Origin: Sphingopyxis witflariensis
Lineage (GTDB): Bacteria > Pseudomonadota > Alphaproteobacteria > Sphingomonadales > Sphingomonadaceae
Assembly: GCF_002205635.1 (NCBI RefSeq)
Contig: NZ_NISJ01000008.1
Coordinates: 87,001 to 151,000 of the forward strand
Length of the DNA: 64,000 bases
Direction: 5' to 3'
A program made the translations under genes and the position numbers. The first letter of the stretch is position 1. Each line of letters starts with the position of its first letter. This document shows positions 16,910 to 26,634 of the stretch, one piece after another. The notes beneath the pieces were generated by a model that saw only the letters and a list, made by a program, of their open reading frames with translations, was not told the DNA's origin and did not search any database.

Positions 16910-17560
16910 ATGAAATTCTTCGCCGACACCGCCGAAATCGCCGACATTCAAGAGCTCGCCGCGACCGGCCTGCTCGACGGCGTCACCACCAACCCGTCGC
17001 TGATTGCCAAGTCGGGCCGCGATTTCAAGGAAGTGACCCGCGAAATCTGCGCGCTGACCAACGGCCCCGTGTCGGCCGAAGTCGTCGCGCTTGACCATGT
17101 AACGATGATGAAAGAGGCCGAAATCCTCCGCAAGATCGCCGACAATGTGTGCATCAAGGTGCCGCTGACGATCGACGGGCTCAAGACCTGCAAGGCGCTG
17201 ACCAGCGACGGCACGATGGTCAATGTGACGCTCTGCTTCTCGGCCGCGCAGGCGCTGCTGGCCGCCAAGGCGGGCGCGAGCTTCGTTTCGCCCTTCGTTG
17301 GCCGTCACGACGACAATGGCTTCGACGGCATGCAGCTGATCGCCGACATCCGCCTGATCTACGACAATTACGACTATGACACCGAGATCCTCGTCGCGAG
17401 CGTCCGCCACGGCATCCATGTCCTCGAGGCCGCCAAGATCGGCGCCGACGTGATGACAGCCCCGCCGTCGGTGATCAAAGGCCTGTTCAAGCATATCCTG
17501 ACCGAAAAGGGCATCGAAGGCTTCCTCGCCGATTGGGCGAAGACCGGCCAGTCGATCTGA
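16910..17560 (+). CDS. fsa: Fructose-6-phosphate aldolase/transaldolase-like protein
   Basis: A 216-residue member of the small transaldolase (FSA/TalC) subfamily. The Schiff-base lysine is K83 in C-I-K-V-P-L-T, with the family start [10 protein letters not shown] and D-G-V-T-T-N-P-S. Members act as transaldolases or as fructose-6-phosphate aldolases, moving dihydroxyacetone units. Sequence does not settle which. AAGGAA lies eight bases upstream of the ATG. It is flanked on both sides by family A repeats and stands alone transcriptionally. Confidence 0.93.
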   Translation: MKFFADTAEIADIQELAATGLLDGVTTNPSLIAKSGRDFKEVTREICALTNGPVSAEVVALDHVTMMKEAEILRKIADNVCIKVPLTIDGLKTCKALTSDGTMVNVTLCFSAAQALLAAKAGASFVSPFVGRHDDNGFDGMQLIADIRLIYDNYDYDTEILVASVRHGIHVLEAAKIGADVMTAPPSVIKGLFKHILTEKGIEGFLADWAKTGQSI

Positions 17561-17570
17561 TCGAACACGC

Positions 17571-17666
17571 GTCTTTGCGAGGAGCGTAGCGACGCGGCAA
17601 TCTCCAGCCATCAGCTTCGAACAAGGTCCATGGCTGGAGATTGCTTCGCTTCGCTCGCAATGACGA
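17571..17666. repeat. Palindromic intergenic repeat, family A (copy 2)
   Basis: Arms GCGAGGAGCGTAGCGACGCGG and CTTCGCTCGCAATGAC flank an inner inverted repeat around AATCTCCAGCCA/TGGCTGGAGATT. It sits directly after fsa and could terminate its transcript as a hairpin. Confidence 0.9.
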
Positions 17667-17693
17667 GAGTTTGATAGCCGCCACCCTTTCCAG

Positions 17694-17710
17694 TTGACGT
17701 AAACGTTAAC
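17694..17710. promoter_or_regulatory. Palindromic operator-like site before crotonase gene
   Basis: TTGACGTAAACGTTAAC is a near-palindrome containing ACGT-AA-ACGT. Its first bases can serve as a -35 box (TTGACG), with GATAGT 18 bases on as a weak -10. This layout resembles MerR-family operators of acyl-CoA catabolism genes in proteobacteria. The regulator is not in the window and the link is inference. Confidence 0.4.
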
Positions 17711-17779
17711 TTCGGTCGATAGTTTTCCCTGACAGTCGGGATTCGCCTTGTCGCGATCCCGGCCAATGGGAGAGATTTG

Positions 17780-18583
17780 ATGACCGACACCGCCGCACCC
17801 GCCGTCCTCACGGAGCGTCAGGGCCATATATTGATCGTCACGATCAACCGGCCCGAGGCGCGCAACGCGATCAACGCCGCGATCCATGTCGGCGTCGGAA
17901 CCGCGCTCGAAGAGGCCGAAAACGACCCCGAAGTGCGCGTCGTCATCATCACCGGCGCGGGCGAAAAAAGCTTTTGCGCCGGCGCCGACCTCGTTGCGCT
18001 GTCGCGCGGCGAAATGCTCCAGCCCGCCGACAAAGCGCAGCAGGCATGGGGGTTCGCGGGCATGACCGCGCACCCGATTTCGAAACCGATCATCGCCGCA
18101 GTCAACGGCTTCGCCTTTGGCGGCGGCTGTGAAATCGCACTGATGAGCGACCTGGTCGTCGCCGCCGATCACGCGCAATTCGGCCTGCCCGAAGTCAAGG
18201 TCGGGCTGTTCGCAGCCGCCGGGGGCGCGTTCCGCATCGTCAAGCAATTGCCGCAAAAGATCGCGATGGAGCATCTGCTCACCGGCGATCCCTTCGATGC
18301 GCAGGCCGCATTGCGTTATGGCTTTGCCAACCGCGTCGTTCCCCTCGCCGACCTCCTGCCCACCGCGGTCGCGCTCGCCGAAAAGATCGCGGGCAACGCC
18401 CCGCTGTCGGTGCAAGCGTCGAAGCGCGTCGCGCTCCGCATCGCCGACGGCCAGATCGCCGGTGACGACGCGCATTGGGCCGACAACAGCCGCGAACGCA
18501 AAAAGCTAATGGCCAGCGAGGATGCGCGCGAAGGCCCCCTCGCCTTCGCCCAGAAGCGCAAGCCCGAGTGGAAGGCCCGCTGA
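17780..18583 (+). CDS. Enoyl-CoA hydratase/isomerase (crotonase) family protein
   Basis: A 267-residue crotonase. Both catalytic glutamates of enoyl-CoA hydratases are present: E118 (GGGCE) and E138 (GLPEVKVG), with the expected 20-residue spacing. The oxyanion-hole segments CAGADL and NGFAFGGG are also there. It hydrates trans-2-enoyl-CoA. The G-L-F-A-A-A-G-G segment replaces the usual G-L-x-P-x-x-G-G. The ATG at 17780 follows GGGAGAG. It is two bases before the thiolase-like gene, so the pair likely works on the same acyl-CoA route. Confidence 0.93.
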   Translation: MTDTAAPAVLTERQGHILIVTINRPEARNAINAAIHVGVGTALEEAENDPEVRVVIITGAGEKSFCAGADLVALSRGEMLQPADKAQQAWGFAGMTAHPISKPIIAAVNGFAFGGGCEIALMSDLVVAADHAQFGLPEVKVGLFAAAGGAFRIVKQLPQKIAMEHLLTGDPFDAQAALRYGFANRVVPLADLLPTAVALAEKIAGNAPLSVQASKRVALRIADGQIAGDDAHWADNSRERKKLMASEDAREGPLAFAQKRKPEWKAR

Positions 18584-18585
18584 CC

Positions 18586-20094
18586 ATGATCATGACCGAT
18601 CCCGAACGCATTCCCGTCATCATCGGTGTCGGGCAGGTCAATGACCGGCCCGAAGACCCCGATCAGGGGCTCGACTCGCTCGGGCTGATGGTCGCGGCGC
18701 TGAAGGCGGCCGAGGCCGACGCCGGCGGCGGATTGCTGGCCGATCTCGACAGCCTCGCGATCGTCGACCAGATCAGCTTTCGCGACCTTGGCAATTTGTG
18801 CGAGCCCCTCGCTACCGCGATCGGCGCCACCCCGGCGGTCAATTATCAGTCGGCCGCGCCGCATGGCGACACCCCGGTGCGCCTGCTCAACGAGGCGGCG
18901 AACCGCATCGGCGCGGGCGAAATCAAACTCGCCGCAATCGTCGGCGGCGAGGCGCTGCGCACCGCCGCCGGCCGCGCCGCCAAGCGCGCACAGGGCGAGG
19001 ACAAAAGCTATAATGCGGTGCGCGCGGTGTCGAACCGCCGCGAGCCCAATTATGCGCAAGCCCACGGCCTGTCGGCGCCGGTCGACGTCTATCCGCTCTA
19101 TGAAAATGCGACCCGCGCCGCATGGGGACAGGACCTAGCCGAAGCGCAGTTTGAAAGCGCCGAAATCTGGTCGCGTTTCTCCGAAGTCGCCGCCGCAAAC
19201 GACGGCGCGTGGATCCGCAAGCCCGCGAGCCCCGACGACATTCTGACCATCAACGAGCGAAACCGCCCGATCGCCTTTCCCTATTCAAAGCTGATGGTCG
19301 CCAACAGTTCGGTGAATCAGGGCGCGGGCTTCATCGTCACGAGCATCGCCGAAGCGTGGCGGCGCGGCATCCCCGAAGACCGACTGATCCATATCGGCAT
19401 GGGCGCGGCGGCAAAGGAGCCCGCGAACATCCTCCACCGCGACCGCTACGACGGCAGCGTCAGCATGGAGACGAGCATCAACCGCACGCTCGACCTCAAC
19501 GGCATGAGTGTCGCGGATTTCGACCATGTCGAACTTTACAGCTGCTTCCCTTGCGTCCCAAAAATGGCGCGGCGTACGCTCGGCTGGCCGTTCGACCGCC
19601 CCGCCACCGTGTTCGGCGGGCTGACCTTCGGCGGTGGCCCGATCGCCAATTATATGAGCCACGCGATCGTCTCGATGGTCGAAAAGCTGCGCAGCGAAGG
19701 CCGCTATGGCTTTCTCTTCGCCAATGGCGGATTCGCGACCGACAATCATTGCATCGTGCTGGGCAAACAGCGCATCGCCGCCGCAAACTTCCCGCAGGAT
19801 TTCGACTATCAGGCCGAAGCCGACGCGGCGCGCGGCGCGGTGCCCGAACTGGTCAAGGATTATGCGGGCGCCGCGACGATCGAAAGCTACACCGTCTTTT
19901 ACGGTCGCGACGGCAGCCCCAAGGCCGGAGTTGTCGTCGCTCGCACCCCCGAAGGCGCGCGGACGCTGGCGCATGTCGATGTGAGCGACGGCGCAATGCT
20001 GGCGTTTCTGACCGACGGGACGACGGAGCCGGTGGGTACGGCGGGTCAGATTGTGTCCCTGGGCGAAGAGCGCTTCGGCTGGCGGACGGCCTAA
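18586..20094 (+). CDS. Thiolase-like acetyl-CoA acetyltransferase family protein
   Basis: A 502-residue protein of the SCP2-thiolase/thiolase-like type. It has the N-terminal G-V-G-Q, C-terminal C-I-V-L-G-K and an extra beta-rich domain of about 100 residues (from about 410). This matches the architecture of type-1 thiolase-like proteins. Where thiolases carry the acyl-accepting cysteine I read S-A-A-P-H-G-D-T, so the standard nucleophile appears absent and thiolysis is doubtful. It directly follows the crotonase gene. Annotated function should be treated as family-level only. Confidence 0.75.
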   Translation: MIMTDPERIPVIIGVGQVNDRPEDPDQGLDSLGLMVAALKAAEADAGGGLLADLDSLAIVDQISFRDLGNLCEPLATAIGATPAVNYQSAAPHGDTPVRLLNEAANRIGAGEIKLAAIVGGEALRTAAGRAAKRAQGEDKSYNAVRAVSNRREPNYAQAHGLSAPVDVYPLYENATRAAWGQDLAEAQFESAEIWSRFSEVAAANDGAWIRKPASPDDILTINERNRPIAFPYSKLMVANSSVNQGAGFIVTSIAEAWRRGIPEDRLIHIGMGAAAKEPANILHRDRYDGSVSMETSINRTLDLNGMSVADFDHVELYSCFPCVPKMARRTLGWPFDRPATVFGGLTFGGGPIANYMSHAIVSMVEKLRSEGRYGFLFANGGFATDNHCIVLGKQRIAAANFPQDFDYQAEADAARGAVPELVKDYAGAATIESYTVFYGRDGSPKAGVVVARTPEGARTLAHVDVSDGAMLAFLTDGTTEPVGTAGQIVSLGEERFGWRTA

Positions 20095-20108
20095 AGAACC
20101 CAATCTTT

Positions 20109-20190
20109 CCGTTCGTGTCGAGCGAAGTCGAGACACCCGCCGGGATAATGCAAGGCCGATGGGCATCTCGACTTCGCTCGATGCGAACGG
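20109..20190. repeat. Palindromic intergenic repeat, family B (copy 1)
   Basis: The left arm CCGTTCGTGTCGAGCGAAG pairs with the right arm ending CTTCGCTCGATGCGAACGG around a variable centre. It lies between the convergent thiolase-like and ALDH genes, where the hairpin may separate transcripts. Other copies: about 33201 and 63656. Confidence 0.9.
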
Positions 20191-20208
20191 GGTTTGGAGG
20201 TTGTCGCG

Positions 20209-21717
20209 CTATTCGATTTCGAACGACACCCCCTGTGCCAGCGGCAGCGCGTCCGAATAATTGATCGTGTTGGTCGCCCTCCGCATATAGGCGCGCCACG
20301 CATCCGATCCGCTTTCGCGCCCGCCGCCGGTTTCCTTCTCGCCGCCGAACGCCCCGCCGATTTCGGCGCCCGAGGTGCCAAGGTTAACATTGGCAATGCC
20401 GCAGTCGGAGCCGCTGGCGGCGAGGAAGCGCTCGGCTTCGGTCAAATCGCGGGTGAAGATCGCCGACGACAATCCCGCGCCGACCGCATTGTGCTGGCCG
20501 ATCGCCGCATCAAGATCGTCATAGCGCATGACATAGAGGATCGGCGCGAAGGTCTCTTCGAGCACCGGCCCGGTCTGCGACGGCATTTCGACCAGCGCGG
20601 GCTTCACATAATAGCTCGCCCCCTCGCAGACCCGCTCGCCGCCGAAAACGACACCGCCGGCGGCACGGGCTGCGCTCAGCGCCGCCTCCATCGCCTCAAA
20701 CGCCGCGCGGTCAATCAACGGCCCAACGAGCACCTCGCCCTCCAACGGATTGCCCACCGCAACGCTGGCATAAGCCGCCTTCAACCGCCCAACGAAGCCC
20801 TCGTAAATACTGTCGTGAACGAACAGGCGCCGCGTCGTCGTACAGCGCTGTCCCGCGGTCCCCATCGCGCCAAAGGCGATGCCACGTAAAGCCAGATCGA
20901 GGTCGGCCGACGGTGCGACGATCGCGCCATTGTTGCCGCCGAGTTCGAGGATCGCGCGGGCAAAGCGCGCCGCGATCCTCGGCGCCACCGCGCGGCCCAT
21001 CCGCGTCGATCCGGTCGCCGACACCAGCGCAACGCGCGGGTCGTCGACCAGCGCCTCGCCCACCTCGCGTCCGCCGATCAACAGCTGCGCCAGCCCCTCA
21101 GGCGCATCGCCGAAGCGCGCCACCGCGCGATCGAAAATCGCCTGCACCGCCAGCGCAGTCAGCGGGGTCTTTTCCGAAGGCTTCCACACGACGCTATTGC
21201 CGCACACCAGCGCCAGCGCCGCATTCCACGCCCACACCGCGACCGGAAAGTTGAACGCCGAAATCACCCCGACGACGCCCAGCGGATGCCATTGCTCCAT
21301 CATCCGGTGCCCCGGCCGTTCGGTCGCGATCGTCAGCCCGTATAATTGCCGCGAGAGGCCGACCGCGAAGTCGCAGATGTCGATCATCTCCTGCACTTCG
21401 CCTGCCCCTTCGGACGCGATCTTGCCCGCCTCGATCGTCACCAGCTGCGCGAGATCATCCTTCGCGGCGCGCAATTCCTCGCCCCACAAGCGCACCAACT
21501 CACCGCGCCGCGGCGGCGGCACATGGCGCCAGCTGCGAAACGCTGCGGTCGCACGCTCCAGTCGTTCGTCGATCACCGCCGCATCGGCAACGCGCACTCG
21601 CCCGACCTCTTCGCCGGTCAGCGGGGTCACCGACGGCATCGATCCGTCGGCCCAGAGCGCAGGGTCGACCCCCAGCCCGCCGAGCAGCCGTCCGATCTTC
21701 TGGCCCATTTCCCTCAT
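20209..21717 (-). CDS. amaB: ALDH7-type aldehyde dehydrogenase (piperideine-6-carboxylate dehydrogenase-like)
   Basis: A 502-residue NAD-dependent aldehyde dehydrogenase. It has catalytic C292 ([10 protein letters not shown]), general base E258 (LELGGNNG) and the cofactor loop ATGSTRMG. The T-T-T-R-R and E-L-G-G-N-N signatures, C-terminal [18 protein letters not shown] and length fit the ALDH7 group, which oxidises alpha-aminoadipate semialdehyde in lysine degradation. No other lysine genes are nearby, so the substrate is inferred. The ATG at 21717 has GGAGG eight bases upstream. It is divergent from acs. Confidence 0.85.
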   Translation of the reverse strand: MREMGQKIGRLLGGLGVDPALWADGSMPSVTPLTGEEVGRVRVADAAVIDERLERATAAFRSWRHVPPPRRGELVRLWGEELRAAKDDLAQLVTIEAGKIASEGAGEVQEMIDICDFAVGLSRQLYGLTIATERPGHRMMEQWHPLGVVGVISAFNFPVAVWAWNAALALVCGNSVVWKPSEKTPLTALAVQAIFDRAVARFGDAPEGLAQLLIGGREVGEALVDDPRVALVSATGSTRMGRAVAPRIAARFARAILELGGNNGAIVAPSADLDLALRGIAFGAMGTAGQRCTTTRRLFVHDSIYEGFVGRLKAAYASVAVGNPLEGEVLVGPLIDRAAFEAMEAALSAARAAGGVVFGGERVCEGASYYVKPALVEMPSQTGPVLEETFAPILYVMRYDDLDAAIGQHNAVGAGLSSAIFTRDLTEAERFLAASGSDCGIANVNLGTSGAEIGGAFGGEKETGGGRESGSDAWRAYMRRATNTINYSDALPLAQGVSFEIE

Positions 21718-21819
21718 TATTCGTCCCTCCGTCGGCAGTCCGGCCGCCCCTTGCCTCTTGCGACAATCGGCCTATCGCACCATGAGCGCATTGCAAAGCC
21801 AAGCGGGAGAGTCGTCAAC

Positions 21820-23787
<1,968 letters not shown>

Positions 23788-23795
23788 TCTTACTA

Positions 23796-23870
23796 TCGTC
23801 ATCCCGGACTTGATCCGGGATCCATTCCGACGGCGCAGCTGTGGACCCCGGATCAAGTCCGGGGTGACGA
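23796..23870. repeat. Palindromic intergenic repeat, family C (copy 1)
   Basis: GTCATCCCGGACTTGATCCGGG is matched by CCCCGGATCAAGTCCGGGGTGAC around a centre with CCATTCC. It lies between convergent acs and the Anbu gene. Another copy is at about 28253 and a degenerate one near 44138. Confidence 0.9.
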
Positions 23871-23892
23871 TGATAAATACGCTATCGCTGCG

Positions 23893-24624
23893 TCAGAAAT
23901 GAAAGTCCGGCAATTCGGCCAGCGCCATCCCCAGCGCCTCGGCCCAGCCGTCGGCGACGCTTTCGAAATAGGGATCATTGCGCTCGAACCGCCGTTCGCG
24001 GACCGTCGTAAAATCGTCGCGCTCGTGAACGCGAAGGTCGATCGGCAAATCGACCCCGGCATTGGCGCGGATCGTCGAATCGAATGAGACACAGAGCAGC
24101 TTCACCGCATCCTCGAACGACATCGCGGGGTCATAGGACCGCACGATAATCGGCCGCCCATATTTCGTCTCGCCGATCTGGAAGAAGGGGTTATCTTCGC
24201 CCGCCTCGATGAAATTGCCTTCGGGATAGATGAGGAACAGCCGCGGTTCGGCGCCCTTGATCTGCCCGCCGACGATCAGTGAAGCGCGAAACAGCGATTC
24301 GGCGGCCGGCCCCTCGGGATTGTGGCGCATCACAATCTGGCGCAGCGTTTCGCCGATGACAGTCGCGACCGCGAACATCGACGGCGCCGCAAGGATCGAC
24401 GGGTTACGCTCTTCGGGCGCCTTGGTGCGTTCGTCGAGCAGGCTCACCACTGCCTGCGTCGTCGCCAGATTCCCCGCTGACATCAAGGTGATGACACGCT
24501 CGCCCGGGACGTGCCAGCTGCGCATCTTGCGGACCTGCGAAATGTCGTCGACACCCGCATTGGTGCGGGTGTCCGACATGAACACCAGCCCCTTGTTCAA
24601 ACGCATGCCGACGCAATAAGTCAT
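23893..24624 (-). CDS. Anbu, proteasome-type (HslV-related) peptidase
   Basis: A 243-residue Ntn-hydrolase of the ancestral beta subunit (Anbu) type. The start M-T-Y-C-V-G exposes T2 as the catalytic nucleophile after Met removal. D18 and K-x-x-x-like residues in the S-D-T-R-T-N-A-G segment match the proteasome fold, as does G-E-T-K-Y-G-R-P. Anbu forms open helical rings of uncertain substrate. No HslU-like unfoldase is encoded nearby. The gene is the last of a four-gene operon with transglutaminase-like, alpha-E and ATP-grasp proteins, the association known for Anbu in other genomes. Confidence 0.88.
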   Translation of the reverse strand: MTYCVGMRLNKGLVFMSDTRTNAGVDDISQVRKMRSWHVPGERVITLMSAGNLATTQAVVSLLDERTKAPEERNPSILAAPSMFAVATVIGETLRQIVMRHNPEGPAAESLFRASLIVGGQIKGAEPRLFLIYPEGNFIEAGEDNPFFQIGETKYGRPIIVRSYDPAMSFEDAVKLLCVSFDSTIRANAGVDLPIDLRVHERDDFTTVRERRFERNDPYFESVADGWAEALGMALAELPDFHF

Positions 24625-24659
24625 GTTTTTCCGGTTTCCTGAGGTTGCCCCGGCCCGGC

Positions 24660-25463
24660 TTATTGCTGGACCTGCAACTGAACAACCAGATTTTCCTGCG
24701 CCGCACCATAGCGCATCCCGCGAACCGGGGCGGCATCGCGATAATCGAGCCCGGTGGCGACGCGGATATAGCGCTGGTCGGGTGAATGGCCGTTGCTGAC
24801 GTCGAAGCCGATCCAGCCGATATGCTCGAAATGCGCCTCGGCCCACGCATGGGTCGCGTCCTGATGGGTACGATCGTTCATCATCAGATAGCCCGAAACA
24901 TAGCGCGCCGGATGGCCAAGGTGGCGCATCGCGGCAATGAAGATATGCGCATGATCCTGACACACCCCGCCTTCGCCACCCAGCGCTTGCTCGGCGGTCG
25001 TCTCGGCATCGGTCATCCCGATCCGGTAGGCCAGCCGGTCGATGATCAGCGCCGACAGCGCGTGGGCGCGCTCGATCTCGCTTGCATAGTCACGCCCCAG
25101 CTGCGCGGTCAGCGCGCGCACCTGCCGCCCCGCGCGCGTCAGCGCAGTCGGCCGCAGGAAAGTCCACAGCGGCATCGCGCCGCGGTGCGGACCGATCACC
25201 CCGTCCCATGTTTCCAGCTCGACCTCGCCGTGACAGCGGATGACCAGCTCGCGCGCGCCGCCCGCGACGGCGATCAGGTCGACGCCATTGCCATGATGGT
25301 CGGTGTAGTGAAGCTGCTGCGCGCCGCCCTCGACGTCGATTGTCCAGTCGATCACGCGCTGCTGCCCCGGCCTGTCCTTGGGCATGAGCTTGAGCTGCTG
25401 CAACGCATAGCCGACGGGGGCGTCATATTGATAACTTGTGGTGTGTTCGACGCGCAGTCTCAT
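24660..25463 (-). CDS. Transglutaminase-like cysteine protease (Anbu operon)
   Basis: A 267-residue protein with a bacterial transglutaminase N-terminal domain (opening RVEHTTSYQYDAPV) and a transglutaminase core. The catalytic triad is C168 (GGVCQDHAH), H205 (ATHAWAE) and D221 (IGFDVSN). There is no signal peptide, so it acts in the cytoplasm. It may hydrolyse or form isopeptide bonds. It lies nine bases after the alpha-E gene and 35 bases before Anbu, and could process what the ATP-grasp enzyme ligates (inference). Confidence 0.9.
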   Translation of the reverse strand: MRLRVEHTTSYQYDAPVGYALQQLKLMPKDRPGQQRVIDWTIDVEGGAQQLHYTDHHGNGVDLIAVAGGARELVIRCHGEVELETWDGVIGPHRGAMPLWTFLRPTALTRAGRQVRALTAQLGRDYASEIERAHALSALIIDRLAYRIGMTDAETTAEQALGGEGGVCQDHAHIFIAAMRHLGHPARYVSGYLMMNDRTHQDATHAWAEAHFEHIGWIGFDVSNGHSPDQRYIRVATGLDYRDAAPVRGMRYGAAQENLVVQLQVQQ

Positions 25464-25472
25464 GAGCGGACC

Positions 25473-26414
25473 CTATTCCACAAACCGGTAATCGCGCTCG
25501 ATCTGCCGCGCTAGCGCGGCGGTAGCGCGAAGAAAGCCGGTGACATATTCGTGCAGCCCGCCGTCGAAGATCGACTGGATCGGCCCGGCGAGCCTTTCGC
25601 GGTTCAGCGCCGCTGCCATCCGCCCCGCCTCGGTCGGCTCGCCATAGCCCTCGGCCAGCTGTCCCAGATTATCCTCCATCCGCTCGCAGCAAAAGGCCAG
25701 GCTGCGCGGCATCTGGCGATAGAGGATCAGGAATTCGGCGATCTTCAGCGCGCTGATCTCGGCGCCGTAAAGCCAGCGATAGGCGCGGTGCGCCGACACA
25801 GACCGCAGGATCGTTTCCCACTGCACATTGTCGATCGTCGTGCCAATATGCGCAACAGAGGGCAGCAGCAGATAATATTTGACGTCGAGGATGCGCGCGG
25901 TGTTGTCGGCGCGTTCGAGCAGGGTGCCGAGCAACGAGAAATAATAGCCGTCGTTGCGCAGCATCGTCCCGTTGATCGCACCGCGCACCTGCGCGCTTTG
26001 CTGACGGATCGTCGTCAGCACGTCGGGCAGATCATCCTCGCGCACCGGCCGCTTGAGCAGCGCGACGAGCGTCATCCAGCTCGTATTGACAGCCTCCCAC
26101 GTCTCGCGGGTCAGCGCGGTGCGCGCGGTGCGCGCATTGTCGCGCGCCTGCTTGACCACCGATATGATGCTCGACGGATTCGCGGGATCGCGCAGCAGGA
26201 AATCGATGACGCGCGCCGAACTATAGTCGCCATGCGTCGCCTGAAACGCCTGATTGACCCCTGCGGTGACCAGCACCGATTTCCACTCGGCGGGCGCGGT
26301 CGCCGACCGCGTGAGCGCGATGCGAAACCCCGCGTCGATCAGCCGCGCATTATTCTCGCTGCGTTCAAGGTAGCGCGCCATCCAGAAGAGCGAGCCTGCG
26401 GTTTTGCCTAGCAT
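25473..26414 (-). CDS. Alpha-E domain protein (Anbu operon)
   Basis: A 313-residue alpha-helical protein with the alpha-E signature start (MLGKTAGSLFWMARYLERSENNARLIDAG) and several conserved arginines and glutamates along its helices (for example LLERADNTARILDVKYY). The family function is not known. It is nearly always encoded with circularly permuted ATP-grasp and transglutaminase genes, probably as part of one peptide-ligation or modification complex. A 160-bp family D repeat separates it from the ATP-grasp gene upstream. Confidence 0.9.
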   Translation of the reverse strand: MLGKTAGSLFWMARYLERSENNARLIDAGFRIALTRSATAPAEWKSVLVTAGVNQAFQATHGDYSSARVIDFLLRDPANPSSIISVVKQARDNARTARTALTRETWEAVNTSWMTLVALLKRPVREDDLPDVLTTIRQQSAQVRGAINGTMLRNDGYYFSLLGTLLERADNTARILDVKYYLLLPSVAHIGTTIDNVQWETILRSVSAHRAYRWLYGAEISALKIAEFLILYRQMPRSLAFCCERMEDNLGQLAEGYGEPTEAGRMAAALNRERLAGPIQSIFDGGLHEYVTGFLRATAALARQIERDYRFVE

Positions 26415-26445
26415 GGGGCACCGCCTCGCATGGTGAGTGCATTTC

Positions 26446-26602
26446 CTCCCCTCCCGCCAGCGGGAGGGGCAGTGAGACTTGGTTCGGCGCAGCCGGGCCT
26501 AGTCGCAACGGGGTGGGCATCACCGCAGCGTCCACGGCCCACCCCGCTGCGGCTAGGCAGCAAGCTGCCAAGCCTCGCTGCCCCTCCCGCTGGCGGGAGG
26601 GG
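26446..26602. repeat. Inverted repeat element, family D (copy 1)
   Basis: An element of about 157 bp with terminal inverted repeats CCCCTCCCGC...GCGGGAGGGG and an inner arm pair around GTCGCAACGGGGTGGGC/GCCCACCCCGCTGCGGC. A homologous copy lies at about 56908-57066. It interrupts the Anbu operon between the ATP-grasp and alpha-E genes without removing coding sequence. Confidence 0.9.
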
Positions 26603-26634
26603 ACTGGAACTAGCACGCGACACAAGCACCGCCA

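Noticed and set aside
16757..18475. A 572-codon minus-strand frame opposite fsa and the crotonase gene
   Set aside because: It crosses two real genes and a repeat on the other strand, so it cannot be a gene.
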